NCBI GenBank assembly: GCA_963765295.1
Contig: CAVXVO010000007.1
Coordinates: 1 to 64,000 of the forward strand
Direction: 5' to 3'
DNA: 64,000 nucleotides
Source of the DNA: PALSA-612 sp963765295
GTDB lineage: Bacteria > Actinomycetota > Thermoleophilia > Gaiellales > Gaiellaceae
The notes under the pieces were generated by a model. It ran no database searches. It worked only from the letters and a program-made list of their open reading frames with translations, and was not told where the DNA came from. Position numbers and translations under genes: made by a program. Positions 26,715 through 33,607 of the stretch are shown here, one piece after another (within the stretch, counting starts at the first letter, position 1; each line of letters starts with the position of its first letter).

Positions 26715-27164
26715 ATGAGCGGAGAGAAGTCGTCGATGGTGGGCCGTGTGCTGGTCGCGACCGACCGGTCGGAAACGGCCGAGGTGGCGGTGCGGTTCGC
26801 GACCGAGATGGCGAACCGGTTCGGCGCCGACCTCGTGCTCGTGCAGGTCGTCGTCCCGCCGGCGACGACGAGCGTGGCCATGGTCGAGGACCTCGTCCGG
26901 CACGCGCGCGACCTCGCAGGCGACCGCGGCTTCGGCACGGTCGTCGTCGGGGACGACCCGGCGAAAGCGATCATCGACGCCGCCGAGACGGAGGACGTCG
27001 ACGTGGTCGTGGTCGGCAACGTCGGCATGAGCGGTCGCAAGGAGTTCCTGCTCGGCAACGTGCCGAACCGTGTGTCGCACGGCACGCGGCGCACGGTCGT
27101 GATCGTCAACACCATGCAGCGGGTCGAGGAGCAGGCGCAGAAGAAGCGCCGGTTCTTCCGGTGA
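26715..27164 (+). CDS. Universal stress protein (UspA family)
   Basis: A 149-residue single Usp domain. RVLVATDRSETAEVAVRFA is at the N-terminus, and VVVGNVGMSGRKEFLLGNVPNRV (about 109-131) matches the ATP-binding G-x2-G-x9-G pattern, so it is probably an ATP-binding UspA-type protein. A GAGG sequence six bases upstream of the ATG suggests ordinary leadered translation. Its stop overlaps the start of the AarF kinase gene (GTGA). Confidence 0.85.
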   Translation: MSGEKSSMVGRVLVATDRSETAEVAVRFATEMANRFGADLVLVQVVVPPATTSVAMVEDLVRHARDLAGDRGFGTVVVGDDPAKAIIDAAETEDVDVVVVGNVGMSGRKEFLLGNVPNRVSHGTRRTVVIVNTMQRVEEQAQKKRRFFR

Positions 27165-28759
27165 GCACCGTCCCGGTCGGCGACGACCGGCTACTCGGCC
27201 GGGCGGCCGAGATCGGCCGCGTCGTCGCGAAGTACGGCCTGCGCGAGCGCGGCGCGGCCGACGTGCCGATGCGCGAGCGCGCGCGGAACCTGAAGAACGC
27301 GCTCGAGGAGCTCGGCCCCACGTTCGCCAAGCTCGGGCAGATCCTCTCGACACGGCCCGACCTGCTCCCGCCTGAGTTCATCGACGAGCTCGCGACCCTG
27401 CAGGACAAGGTGACGCCCATGACCGAGGAGGACGTCGTCTCGGTGATGGAGGAGGAGCTGGGCGTGCCCTGGGAGGACGTGTTCGAGTCGATCGAGCCGG
27501 AACCGCTCGCCGCGGGCACGATCGGCCAGGTGCACGTCGCGACGCTCGAGAGCGGCCAGAAGGTGGTCGTGAAGGTGCAGCGGCGCGGCGCGCGCGTGGC
27601 GATCATGCGCGACCTCGGCCTGCTCGAGCTGTTCGCGAGCAAGGCCGAGAACCGCCCCGGCCTGCGGAAGCTCGTCGACATCCCGGCCGTGATCCGCCAT
27701 CTCTCGGACTCGCTCTACCGCGAGCTCGACTTCCGCCGCGAGGCCGCGAACATCGGCCGGCTTCGCGAGGTGCTGCGGCCGTACTCGCAGCTCGCCGTTC
27801 CGGACGTGATCCCGCAGATCTCGACGTCACGTCTGCTCGTGCTCGACTTCATCGACGGCGTCAACGTCCGGGACTCGCCGGACGTGCCCGAGCGGCGCGG
27901 CGCCGCCCGGCAGCTGATCGAGTCGTACTACCGCCAGATCCTCATCGACGGCTTCTTCCACGCCGATCCGCACCCCGGCAACCTGCTCTGGTCGGACGGC
28001 AAGGTCTTCTTCCTCGACTGCGGGATGGTCGGCGAGCTGGACGCAAAGCTCCGCGAGCAGATGATGCTGCTCGTCACCGCCTTCTGGCAGGGCGACGACC
28101 AGTTCGTGGCGGAGATCGTGCTGTCACTATCCGGCGGGGACAGCTGGCCGGACATCGACATGCCCCAGTTCGAGCTCGAGATCTCGAACCTGTTCGCGGG
28201 CGTGCGCGGGCAGTCGCTGCAGGAGCTCGAGCTCGGGCCGCTGATGCAGTCGATCACGCAGATCGCGGCTCGCCACGACCTCCGGCTGCCGGCGGCGCTC
28301 GCGTTGACGGGCAAGGCGCTCGCGCAGATGCAGCTCGCGGCGACGACGCTCGACGCCGAGCTCGACCCTCTCTCGGTCGTCGGCCCGTTCGTCCTCAAGA
28401 TGCTGGCCGAGCGGCTCCGCCACTCCGCCGACCCGACACGTGTCTTCTACGAGGGGCAGAAGGCGATGCTCCGCGTGCGGCGGTTCGTCCAGGCGGCCGA
28501 GCGGATGGCCGGCGCGCGTCCGGGCCGCCGGCTCGAGATCGACCTGCCGGCGATCTCCTCGCTCGAGACGACGATCCGCCGCTCCGTTCGCCGGCTCTGC
28601 CTCGCCGCCGGGGCATCGGCCTCGATCATCGCGGTCGGTTTCGCCGCGTCGACCACGTCCGCACCGGACTGGCTCGGGACGACGCTCGGAATCGCAGCGG
28701 CCGTGTTCAGCGGCCTGCTGATCGCGGACTTCATCTGGCCGCGCGGCGGACAGCGGTAG
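27161..28759 (+). CDS. AarF/UbiB (ABC1) family atypical kinase
   Basis: The 532-residue protein has the diagnostic KxGQ motif (AKLGQILSTRPDLLP, about 55-69), the Ala-rich nucleotide loop region AAGTIGQVHVA, EEx-type helix, HADPHPGNLLW (catalytic) and FLDCGMVGEL (metal-binding DFG-like). Two hydrophobic helices at the C-terminus would anchor it to the membrane. UbiB-type proteins support isoprenoid quinone synthesis; in a menaquinone-using organism it may play a similar role, which is inference. GTG start coupled to the Usp gene. Confidence 0.88.
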   Translation: MSTVPVGDDRLLGRAAEIGRVVAKYGLRERGAADVPMRERARNLKNALEELGPTFAKLGQILSTRPDLLPPEFIDELATLQDKVTPMTEEDVVSVMEEELGVPWEDVFESIEPEPLAAGTIGQVHVATLESGQKVVVKVQRRGARVAIMRDLGLLELFASKAENRPGLRKLVDIPAVIRHLSDSLYRELDFRREAANIGRLREVLRPYSQLAVPDVIPQISTSRLLVLDFIDGVNVRDSPDVPERRGAARQLIESYYRQILIDGFFHADPHPGNLLWSDGKVFFLDCGMVGELDAKLREQMMLLVTAFWQGDDQFVAEIVLSLSGGDSWPDIDMPQFELEISNLFAGVRGQSLQELELGPLMQSITQIAARHDLRLPAALALTGKALAQMQLAATTLDAELDPLSVVGPFVLKMLAERLRHSADPTRVFYEGQKAMLRVRRFVQAAERMAGARPGRRLEIDLPAISSLETTIRRSVRRLCLAAGASASIIAVGFAASTTSAPDWLGTTLGIAAAVFSGLLIADFIWPRGGQR

Positions 28760-28769
28760 CGCGACGGCG

Positions 28770-28880
28770 CTAGCGAGAGCGCTTGAGGGCGCGCAGGACG
28801 CGGCGTTCGACCATGAACGCGAGGATCGCCATCACGAGGCCGAGGAACCACCGCTCGGTGCGGCGACCGATTCTGCTCAT
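28770..28880 (-). CDS. Tiny single-pass membrane protein, 36 aa
   Basis: MSRIGRRTERWF, then about 15 hydrophobic residues (LGLVMAILAFMV), then ERRVLRALKRSR: a short, strongly basic single-helix protein. Its ATG overlaps the stop of the HtrA-like protease (ATGA), and the run of GAGGAGGAG coding the protease's Glu-rich tail doubles as its ribosome binding site. The coupling suggests a partner or anchor for the protease. Confidence 0.55.
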   Translation of the reverse strand: MSRIGRRTERWFLGLVMAILAFMVERRVLRALKRSR

Positions 28881-29854
28881 CGCTCCTCCTCCTCGAGCTC
28901 GACCGGCACGAGCGGAACGCGCAGCTCCCGGTCCTGGCGGACGACGGTCGCCGTGACCGTCTCGCCGATCCGCTCCGCCGTCATCAGCCGCTGGATGTCG
29001 TCGACGCCGAGCACCTCGACGCCGTCCAGGGCGACGACCATGTCCTCCGGCCGCAGGCCGGCGAGTGCGGCGGGGCTGCCGTCGACGACCTCGACCACCT
29101 CGACCGCACTCCGCCGACCGAGTCGCGTCGCGAGCCGGGGCGGCAGGGGTCTCGAACCGCCGGCGAGCCCGAGGTAGGCGCGCCGGACGCGGCCGTCGCT
29201 CATCAATGCCGCGACGATTCCGCGCGTCGTGGAGTTGATCGGGACGGCGAGGCCGAGCCCCACACCCGCGACCGCCGTGTTGATCCCGACGACGCGCCCG
29301 GCGCCGTCTGCGAGCGCACCGCCCGAGTTGCCGGGATTGAGCGCGGCGTCCGTCTGGATGACGCTCTCCACGACGCGGCCGCCCCTCGTGGGCAGCGACC
29401 GCCCGAGTGCCGAGACGACGCCGGCCGTCACCGAGCTCCCGAAGCCGTGCGGGTTGCCGATCGCGACGACGAGCTGACCGACGCGAAGCGTCTCGGCATC
29501 GCCGAGCTCCGCCGGCACGAGGTCGTCGTCGCTCGTCCGAAGCAGTGCGAGATCCGACAGGGGGTCCGTGCCGACGACCTCGATCTCGAGCTCCCGGCCG
29601 TCTGCAAACGACGCGACGCCCGTCTCGGCGCGTTCGACGACGTGCGCGGACGTGAGCAGAAACCCGTCCGGTGTGATCACGACGCCGCTGCCGCCTCCGT
29701 CGACCCGCCGCCCGCGGAATCGTCGTGACACCCGCAGGTTCGCGACGGACGGCGCCAGCCGCTCGGCGACCTCGATCACTGCCCGCGAATACGCGTCGAG
29801 CGGAGCTTCGTCCGCCGGCTCCGGGCCGCTCGAGATCAGCGTCAGGTGCGCCAT
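28877..29854 (-). CDS. HtrA/DegP-like trypsin-family protease with one PDZ domain
   Basis: The 325-residue protein has a complete Ser-protease triad: His in LLTSAHVVERA (about 70), Asp in DPLSDLALL (about 100), Ser in LNPGNSGGALADG (about 177), with GNPHGFGSSVTAGVVSA between. A PDZ domain follows (about 225-315: VDGSPAALAGLRPEDMVVALDG). Unlike typical HtrA proteins it starts MAHLTLISSG with no signal peptide or membrane helix, so it looks cytoplasmic unless held by the tiny membrane protein coded just after it. Divergent from a crotonase gene. Confidence 0.85.
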   Translation of the reverse strand: MAHLTLISSGPEPADEAPLDAYSRAVIEVAERLAPSVANLRVSRRFRGRRVDGGGSGVVITPDGFLLTSAHVVERAETGVASFADGRELEIEVVGTDPLSDLALLRTSDDDLVPAELGDAETLRVGQLVVAIGNPHGFGSSVTAGVVSALGRSLPTRGGRVVESVIQTDAALNPGNSGGALADGAGRVVGINTAVAGVGLGLAVPINSTTRGIVAALMSDGRVRRAYLGLAGGSRPLPPRLATRLGRRSAVEVVEVVDGSPAALAGLRPEDMVVALDGVEVLGVDDIQRLMTAERIGETVTATVVRQDRELRVPLVPVELEEEER

Positions 29855-29877
29855 GGCCGGCCACGCTACCAGCCGGC

Positions 29878-29904
29878 ATGGGGGAAACAGCCAGTTTCCC
29901 CTAT
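29878..29904. promoter_or_regulatory. Strong hairpin in a divergent intergenic region
   Basis: GGGGAAAC-agcca-GTTTCCCC (29881-29901), extended by ATG/TAT on the outside to 11-base arms with one mismatch. It lies between two divergent genes, where a terminator is not expected, so an operator or a leader structure of the protease mRNA is more likely. Confidence 0.45.
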
Positions 29905-30011
29905 GAGGCCCCTTCCCCGCGTGATCGCGTCTCCTGCGGCCCGAGCTACGCCGCGGCGAAGCCACGGCTTTTGCGGCGGATCTCGGCTAGTCGCCGGTGT
30001 AGGCTCCGTGC

Positions 30012-30782
30012 ATGCCCGAGGTCGAGGTTTCCCGCGACGGCGCCGTCTTGACGCTGACGCTCAATCGTCCCGACGCGCTGAACGCGTTCAACCGTGCGTT
30101 GCACGCTGCTCTCGCGGCCGGGCTGGATGAAGCGCGTGACGAGAGCGTGCGCGCGGTGGTCATCACCGGCGCCGGGCGCGGGTTCTGCGCGGGCCAGGAC
30201 ATCCGGGACTTCGGCGACCGGGCCATGTCCGTCGCAGACGCCTTGCGGGAGACGTACCACCCGAACGTGCTCGCGATCCGCGCGCTCGAGAAGCCGGTGA
30301 TCGCCGCCGTCAACGGGCCGTGCGCCGGCGCGGGCATCTCCCTGGCCTGCGCGTGCGACCTGCGCATCGCCGCCGAGTCGGCCGCGTTCATTCCCGGCTT
30401 CGTCGGCATCGGCCTCGTCCCGGACGCGGGCGGCTCCTTCTTCATCGTCCGCCTCCTCGGCCAGGCGCGCGCGTTCGAGTGGATGACCTCGAACCGGAAG
30501 CTGAACGCGGCGGAGGCGCTCGACTGGGGGCTCGTCTCGGCGGTCGTCCCGGACGGGGAGCTGCCCGCCCGCGCGGCCGAGCTCGCCGCAGGCTACGCGG
30601 CCGCGCCGACGCAGGCGATCGCGATGACGAAGCGCCTGTTCGAGCACGCACCGCTCGCGACGCTCGAGGAGCAGCTCGAGCTGGAGGCCGAGCTCCAGTC
30701 GATCGCGACGAAGACCGAGGACTTCGCCGAAGGCGTGACCGCGTTCGGCGAGAAGCGCGCGCCACGCTTCAGCGGTCGTTGA
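30012..30782 (+). CDS. PaaG-like enoyl-CoA hydratase/isomerase
   Basis: The 256-residue crotonase has LTLNRPDALNAFNRAL near the start, GRGFCAGQDIRDFGDRA, NGPCAGAGISLACACDLRIA, and GIGLVPDAGGSFFIVRLLG. The PDAGGS segment with an acidic residue where ordinary hydratases have Glu is the PaaG pattern (1,2-epoxyphenylacetyl-CoA isomerase). The epoxidase genes paaABCD that make its substrate are 6-9 kb away on the other strand, which supports the call. ATG six bases after TAGGCT. Confidence 0.72.
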   Translation: MPEVEVSRDGAVLTLTLNRPDALNAFNRALHAALAAGLDEARDESVRAVVITGAGRGFCAGQDIRDFGDRAMSVADALRETYHPNVLAIRALEKPVIAAVNGPCAGAGISLACACDLRIAAESAAFIPGFVGIGLVPDAGGSFFIVRLLGQARAFEWMTSNRKLNAAEALDWGLVSAVVPDGELPARAAELAAGYAAAPTQAIAMTKRLFEHAPLATLEEQLELEAELQSIATKTEDFAEGVTAFGEKRAPRFSGR

Positions 30783-31720
30783 ACGTCGAGACGGTCGACT
30801 ACCACACGGGCGGCGAGCCGTTCCGGATCGTCACGGGCGGCGTCGAGCCGCTCCAGGGACCCACCATCCTCGAACGGCGGCGTTTCGCGCTCGAGCACCT
30901 GGACGACGTGCGCAAGCTGCTCGTCCACGAGCCACGCGGCCACGCCGACATGTACGGCTGCTTCGTCACCGACCCCGAGGACGACGGCGCCGACCTCGGC
31001 GTCGTCTTCTTCCACAACGAGGGCTACTCGACGGCGTGTGGCCACGGCACGATCGCGCTCGTCACGTGGGCACTCGAGAGCGGCCGCCTGCCGGTCGTGG
31101 AGCCGGAGACGCGGGTCGTCGTGGACGTCCCTTCCGGGAGGCTGGAAACCTGGGCGCGGATCGAGGGCGGCGTCGTCCGCGCGGTTCGCTTCCGCAACGT
31201 GCCCGCGTTCGTGCACTCGGCGAACGTGAGCTTCGGGGGCGCCTTCTACGCCAGTGTCGAGGAGCGCGTCGAACCGTCCGAGCTGCCTCGGCTGATCGAG
31301 CTCGGCCGCCGCGTCAAGGCGGAGCTCGAGGCGGGACAGGAGTTCGTCCACCCGCTCGAGCCGGAGCTGCACGGCATCTACGGGGTGATCTTCTGGCAGC
31401 ACGAGAGCGACGGGCCGCCCTTCACGCAGCGCAACGTCACCGTCTTCGCCGACGGGGAGGTCGACCGCTCGCCGTGCGGCAGCGGCACCTCCGCCCGGCT
31501 GGCGCTCCTCGCGGCGGAGGGGCGCATCGGACCCGGCGACGAGCTCCTCCACCGCAGCATCGTCGGGTCGGAGTTCCGCGCGCGGATCGTCGCCGGGACC
31601 TCGGTCGCGGGCATTCCGGCGGTCGTCACCGAGGTCGAGGGCTCGGCGCATCTCACGGGGCGGCACGAGTTCGTGCTCGAGCCGGACGACGAGCTCGGGC
31701 TCGGCTTCCTGCTCCGCTAG
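30779..31720 (+). CDS. Proline racemase family protein
   Basis: The 313-residue protein has the family N-terminus VDYHTGGEPFRIV, the first catalytic-cysteine motif EGYSTACGHGTIAL (about 78-91) and the second in DRSPCGSGTSARLA (about 233-246). With both cysteines present it should be an epimerase or racemase, for example 4-hydroxyproline 2-epimerase, rather than the Cys-lacking dehydratase subgroup. Start TTG at 30779, overlapping the crotonase stop (TTGA). Confidence 0.83.
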   Translation: MNVETVDYHTGGEPFRIVTGGVEPLQGPTILERRRFALEHLDDVRKLLVHEPRGHADMYGCFVTDPEDDGADLGVVFFHNEGYSTACGHGTIALVTWALESGRLPVVEPETRVVVDVPSGRLETWARIEGGVVRAVRFRNVPAFVHSANVSFGGAFYASVEERVEPSELPRLIELGRRVKAELEAGQEFVHPLEPELHGIYGVIFWQHESDGPPFTQRNVTVFADGEVDRSPCGSGTSARLALLAAEGRIGPGDELLHRSIVGSEFRARIVAGTSVAGIPAVVTEVEGSAHLTGRHEFVLEPDDELGLGFLLR

Positions 31721-31722
31721 CG

Positions 31723-32376
31723 CTAGGCGTTCTTGGTGCGTGCGGCGACGATCGCCGCCAGGCTGTGCTCGAAGCCGGAGTCGTAGAAGTTCCCGATGCC
31801 GGCGAAGAAGATGACCGCGTCGACCTTCGCCCGGTTCATGACGACGACGTCGAGGTAGACAGCGATCTTCTGTGACCCTGACTTGAACGAGGCCAGGATG
31901 CGATAGGCGTTCGAGCGCTCCGCGAGCTTCGGGAAGGGGATTTCCTTGGAGGAGACGATGGTGACCTTGGTCGGGGCGGCGCCCTTGCGGAAGACCTCGG
32001 CGAGACAGGCCGGCAGCTTCGGCTGTACGACGCGGCTGTAGGCGGTTCGCCCCTGCGTTGCGCTCTCGAAGATCGACGCGCTGGATGAGATGAACGAGCC
32101 GCTCGCGAGTGTGAACTCCGGCGACTTCGCGTCGCCGTTCTCCGTCAGGTCGGACTGGTCGGGGTTGTAGTACGAGCAGCGAGGATTCCCGGTGTCGGGG
32201 CTGGCCGGCTTCGCCTTGAAGCCCAGCGACGCGGGGAGATCGGAGAGCCTGAGGTTCATCGCCTTGGCTTTCGCCTGGACCGCAGGGATGATGACCTTCT
32301 TCGGATCCTTCGCGGGCGCCGCGGCAGCCACGGCCGCGCCGAGGAGCGCGATGACGATGCAAACGGCGATCTTCAT
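31723..32376 (-). CDS. Secreted hypothetical protein, 217 aa
   Basis: The N-terminus MKIAVCIVIALLGAAVAAAA is a Sec signal peptide (cleavage after AAA/APAKD). The mature part of about 195 residues has two cysteines (CSYY and ACLAEVF) that could pair, and predicted mixed alpha/beta structure. No known family recognised. Its ATG overlaps the stop of the Rdx selenoprotein gene upstream (ATGA), so the two are translated together. Confidence 0.65.
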   Translation of the reverse strand: MKIAVCIVIALLGAAVAAAAPAKDPKKVIIPAVQAKAKAMNLRLSDLPASLGFKAKPASPDTGNPRCSYYNPDQSDLTENGDAKSPEFTLASGSFISSSASIFESATQGRTAYSRVVQPKLPACLAEVFRKGAAPTKVTIVSSKEIPFPKLAERSNAYRILASFKSGSQKIAVYLDVVVMNRAKVDAVIFFAGIGNFYDSGFEHSLAAIVAARTKNA

Positions 32377-32597
32377 CGGCGGTGTTCTATCAGTCCGAGC
32401 ACTTCGCCGGGCTCGGGCCAGCGACCCGCTCGCTGCTTGGAGAACACGGTCTCGCCGTCGACGACGACGTCGTACTGGGACCGCTCGCCTCTCACTGCCG
32501 TCGCGTCGAACCCGGCGCCGCGAAGCTCGGCCGCGAGACTCGCGGCTCGTGTGTCGTAACCGCTTCAGACAGGGCAGTAAAGGATCTCGACGGGCAC
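32373..32597 (-). CDS. Rdx (SelW/SelT/SelH-like) family selenoprotein, in-frame TGA
   Basis: GTG start at 32595-32597; codon 11 is TGA (32565-32567). Reading it as selenocysteine gives a 74-residue protein with VEILYCPVU, SGYDTRAASLAAELRGAG, QYDVVVDGETVFSK and GRWPEPGEVLGLIE, which is the whole Rdx-family pattern: redox CxxU after the first strand, a helix, VDG, then FSKQ...GR.PE. The family is thioredoxin-like and redox active, with either CxxC or CxxU. TAGGCT stands six bases before the GTG. The stop overlaps the next gene's ATG. A hairpin after the TGA fits a bacterial SECIS. The alternative is a Cys codon (TGC/TGT) changed to TGA by error. Confidence 0.75.
32531..32545 (-). promoter_or_regulatory. 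Candidate bacterial SECIS hairpin
   Basis: On the mRNA, CCGCGA-GUC-UCGCGG forms a 6-bp stem with a three-base loop whose first base is G. The stem begins 19 bases and the loop 25 bases after the UGA. Bacterial SECIS elements are known to need an apical loop with a G in its first two bases, about 16-37 bases after the UGA. Confidence 0.6.
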
Positions 32598-32621
32598 GAT
32601 CCAAGCCTATACAGTCGAGCG
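32598..32621. promoter_or_regulatory. Abutting divergent leaderless promoters
   Basis: In 24 bases, TAGGCT (complement of 32604-32609) is six bases from the selenoprotein GTG, and TACAGT (32610-32615) is six bases from the GTG of the next plus-strand gene. The hexamers touch end to end. Confidence 0.6.
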
Positions 32622-33131
32622 GTGGCCACCGCCGAGCGTCGATCGGTCGACCTCTCCTCCTATCCCGACCTCGTCGTCATCTACCTCGGCCAGCGCGTGA
32701 ACCGGCCCCGAGGCTTCCGGACGATGCTCAGGTTCGGGCCGGCGATCTCGAGGGCGGTCGATGCCAAGCCCGACGGGCTGCTCCTGCACGAGTCGGTGAT
32801 CTGGGGCCTGTTTCCGCCGCACTTCGGGATGCGCCAGTACTGGCGCGACTTCGACTCGCTGGAGCGTTGGGCGCGCTCGCTACCGCACCAGGAGTGGTGG
32901 AAGAAGTTCCTGAAGGACACGGGCGGCACGGGCTTCTGGCACGAGACGTACTTCATGAAAGGCGGCATGGAGGCCGTCTACGACGACCTGCCGAAGCTGC
33001 TCGGCCTGGCGGCGTTCGCGCCGGTCGAGCCTGCCCGCGGGCGCATGTTCGGGGCGCGCAGCAGAGCCGGACGCGAGGGCGCCGAGATCGCCGAGCCGGC
33101 GCTGACGGAGGACGAGCTGTACCGAAGTTAG
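32622..33131 (+). CDS. DUF4188-like (monooxygenase-like) protein
   Basis: The 169-residue protein has LVVIYLGQRVNRPRGFRTML, WRDF-type QYWRDFDSLERWARSLPHQEWWKKF and ETYFMKGGMEAVYDDLP, matching the DUF4188 family. That family has a dimeric alpha-beta-barrel fold seen in haem-containing aldoxime dehydratases and small monooxygenases; activity here is unknown. The GTG at 32622 is preferred because the family N-terminus begins there and TACAGT lies six bases upstream. Confidence 0.7.
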   Translation: MATAERRSVDLSSYPDLVVIYLGQRVNRPRGFRTMLRFGPAISRAVDAKPDGLLLHESVIWGLFPPHFGMRQYWRDFDSLERWARSLPHQEWWKKFLKDTGGTGFWHETYFMKGGMEAVYDDLPKLLGLAAFAPVEPARGRMFGARSRAGREGAEIAEPALTEDELYRS

Positions 33132-33133
33132 CC

Positions 33134-33607
33134 ATTGCCGACGCGGAGCCTGAGGACGCGCGCGAGCTCTTCCTCGAGTACGCGGCGGCGCTCGGAGTCG
33201 ACCTCTGCTTCCAGGGCTTCGACCGCGAGCTCGCAGGGCTGCCGGGCGAGTACGCGCGGCCGGCGGGGCGGCTGCTCGTCGCGCGCGTGGGCGGCAGGTC
33301 GGTCGGGTGCGTCGCGATGCGGCCGCTCGGCGACGGCGTGTGCGAGATGAAGCGCCTCTACGTCCGGCCCGAGCAGCGCGGGCGGGCCGTCGGGCGTTCC
33401 CTCGCCGTCGCGGTGATCGCGGCGGCGCGGGAGGCGGGCTACGAGCGGATGCGGCTCGACACGCTGCCGCAGATGGTCGAGGCGCAGCCGCTCTACGAGT
33501 CGCTCGGTTTCCGCGAGATCGAGCCGTACTACGACAGCCCGGTGACGGGCACGCGGTTCCTCGAGCTCGACCTGAACGCGGCCGCCGCCAGTGGCTCGCG
33601 GTCGTAG
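33134..33607 (+). CDS. GNAT N-acetyltransferase
   Basis: The product of about 157 residues matches GNAT: IADAEPEDARELFLEYAAAL, VGCVAMRPLGDGVCEMKRLYV, RPEQRGRAVGRSLAVAVI (acetyl-CoA loop) and LDTLPQMVEAQPLYESLGF. No ATG, GTG or TTG lies in frame near the expected N-terminus; the nearest plausible start is ATT at 33134, three bases after the preceding stop. Either a rare start codon is used or the true start has been lost. The last 79 bases overlap the convergent beta-lactamase-fold gene. Confidence 0.65.
   Translation: MADAEPEDARELFLEYAAALGVDLCFQGFDRELAGLPGEYARPAGRLLVARVGGRSVGCVAMRPLGDGVCEMKRLYVRPEQRGRAVGRSLAVAVIAAAREAGYERMRLDTLPQMVEAQPLYESLGFREIEPYYDSPVTGTRFLELDLNAAAASGSRS

Noticed and set aside
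30593..32362. A 589-codon minus-strand open frame
   Set aside because: It is antisense to the crotonase and proline-racemase genes, rich in Arg/Ala/Glu/His, and lacks any motif. Long antisense frames are expected at this GC content.
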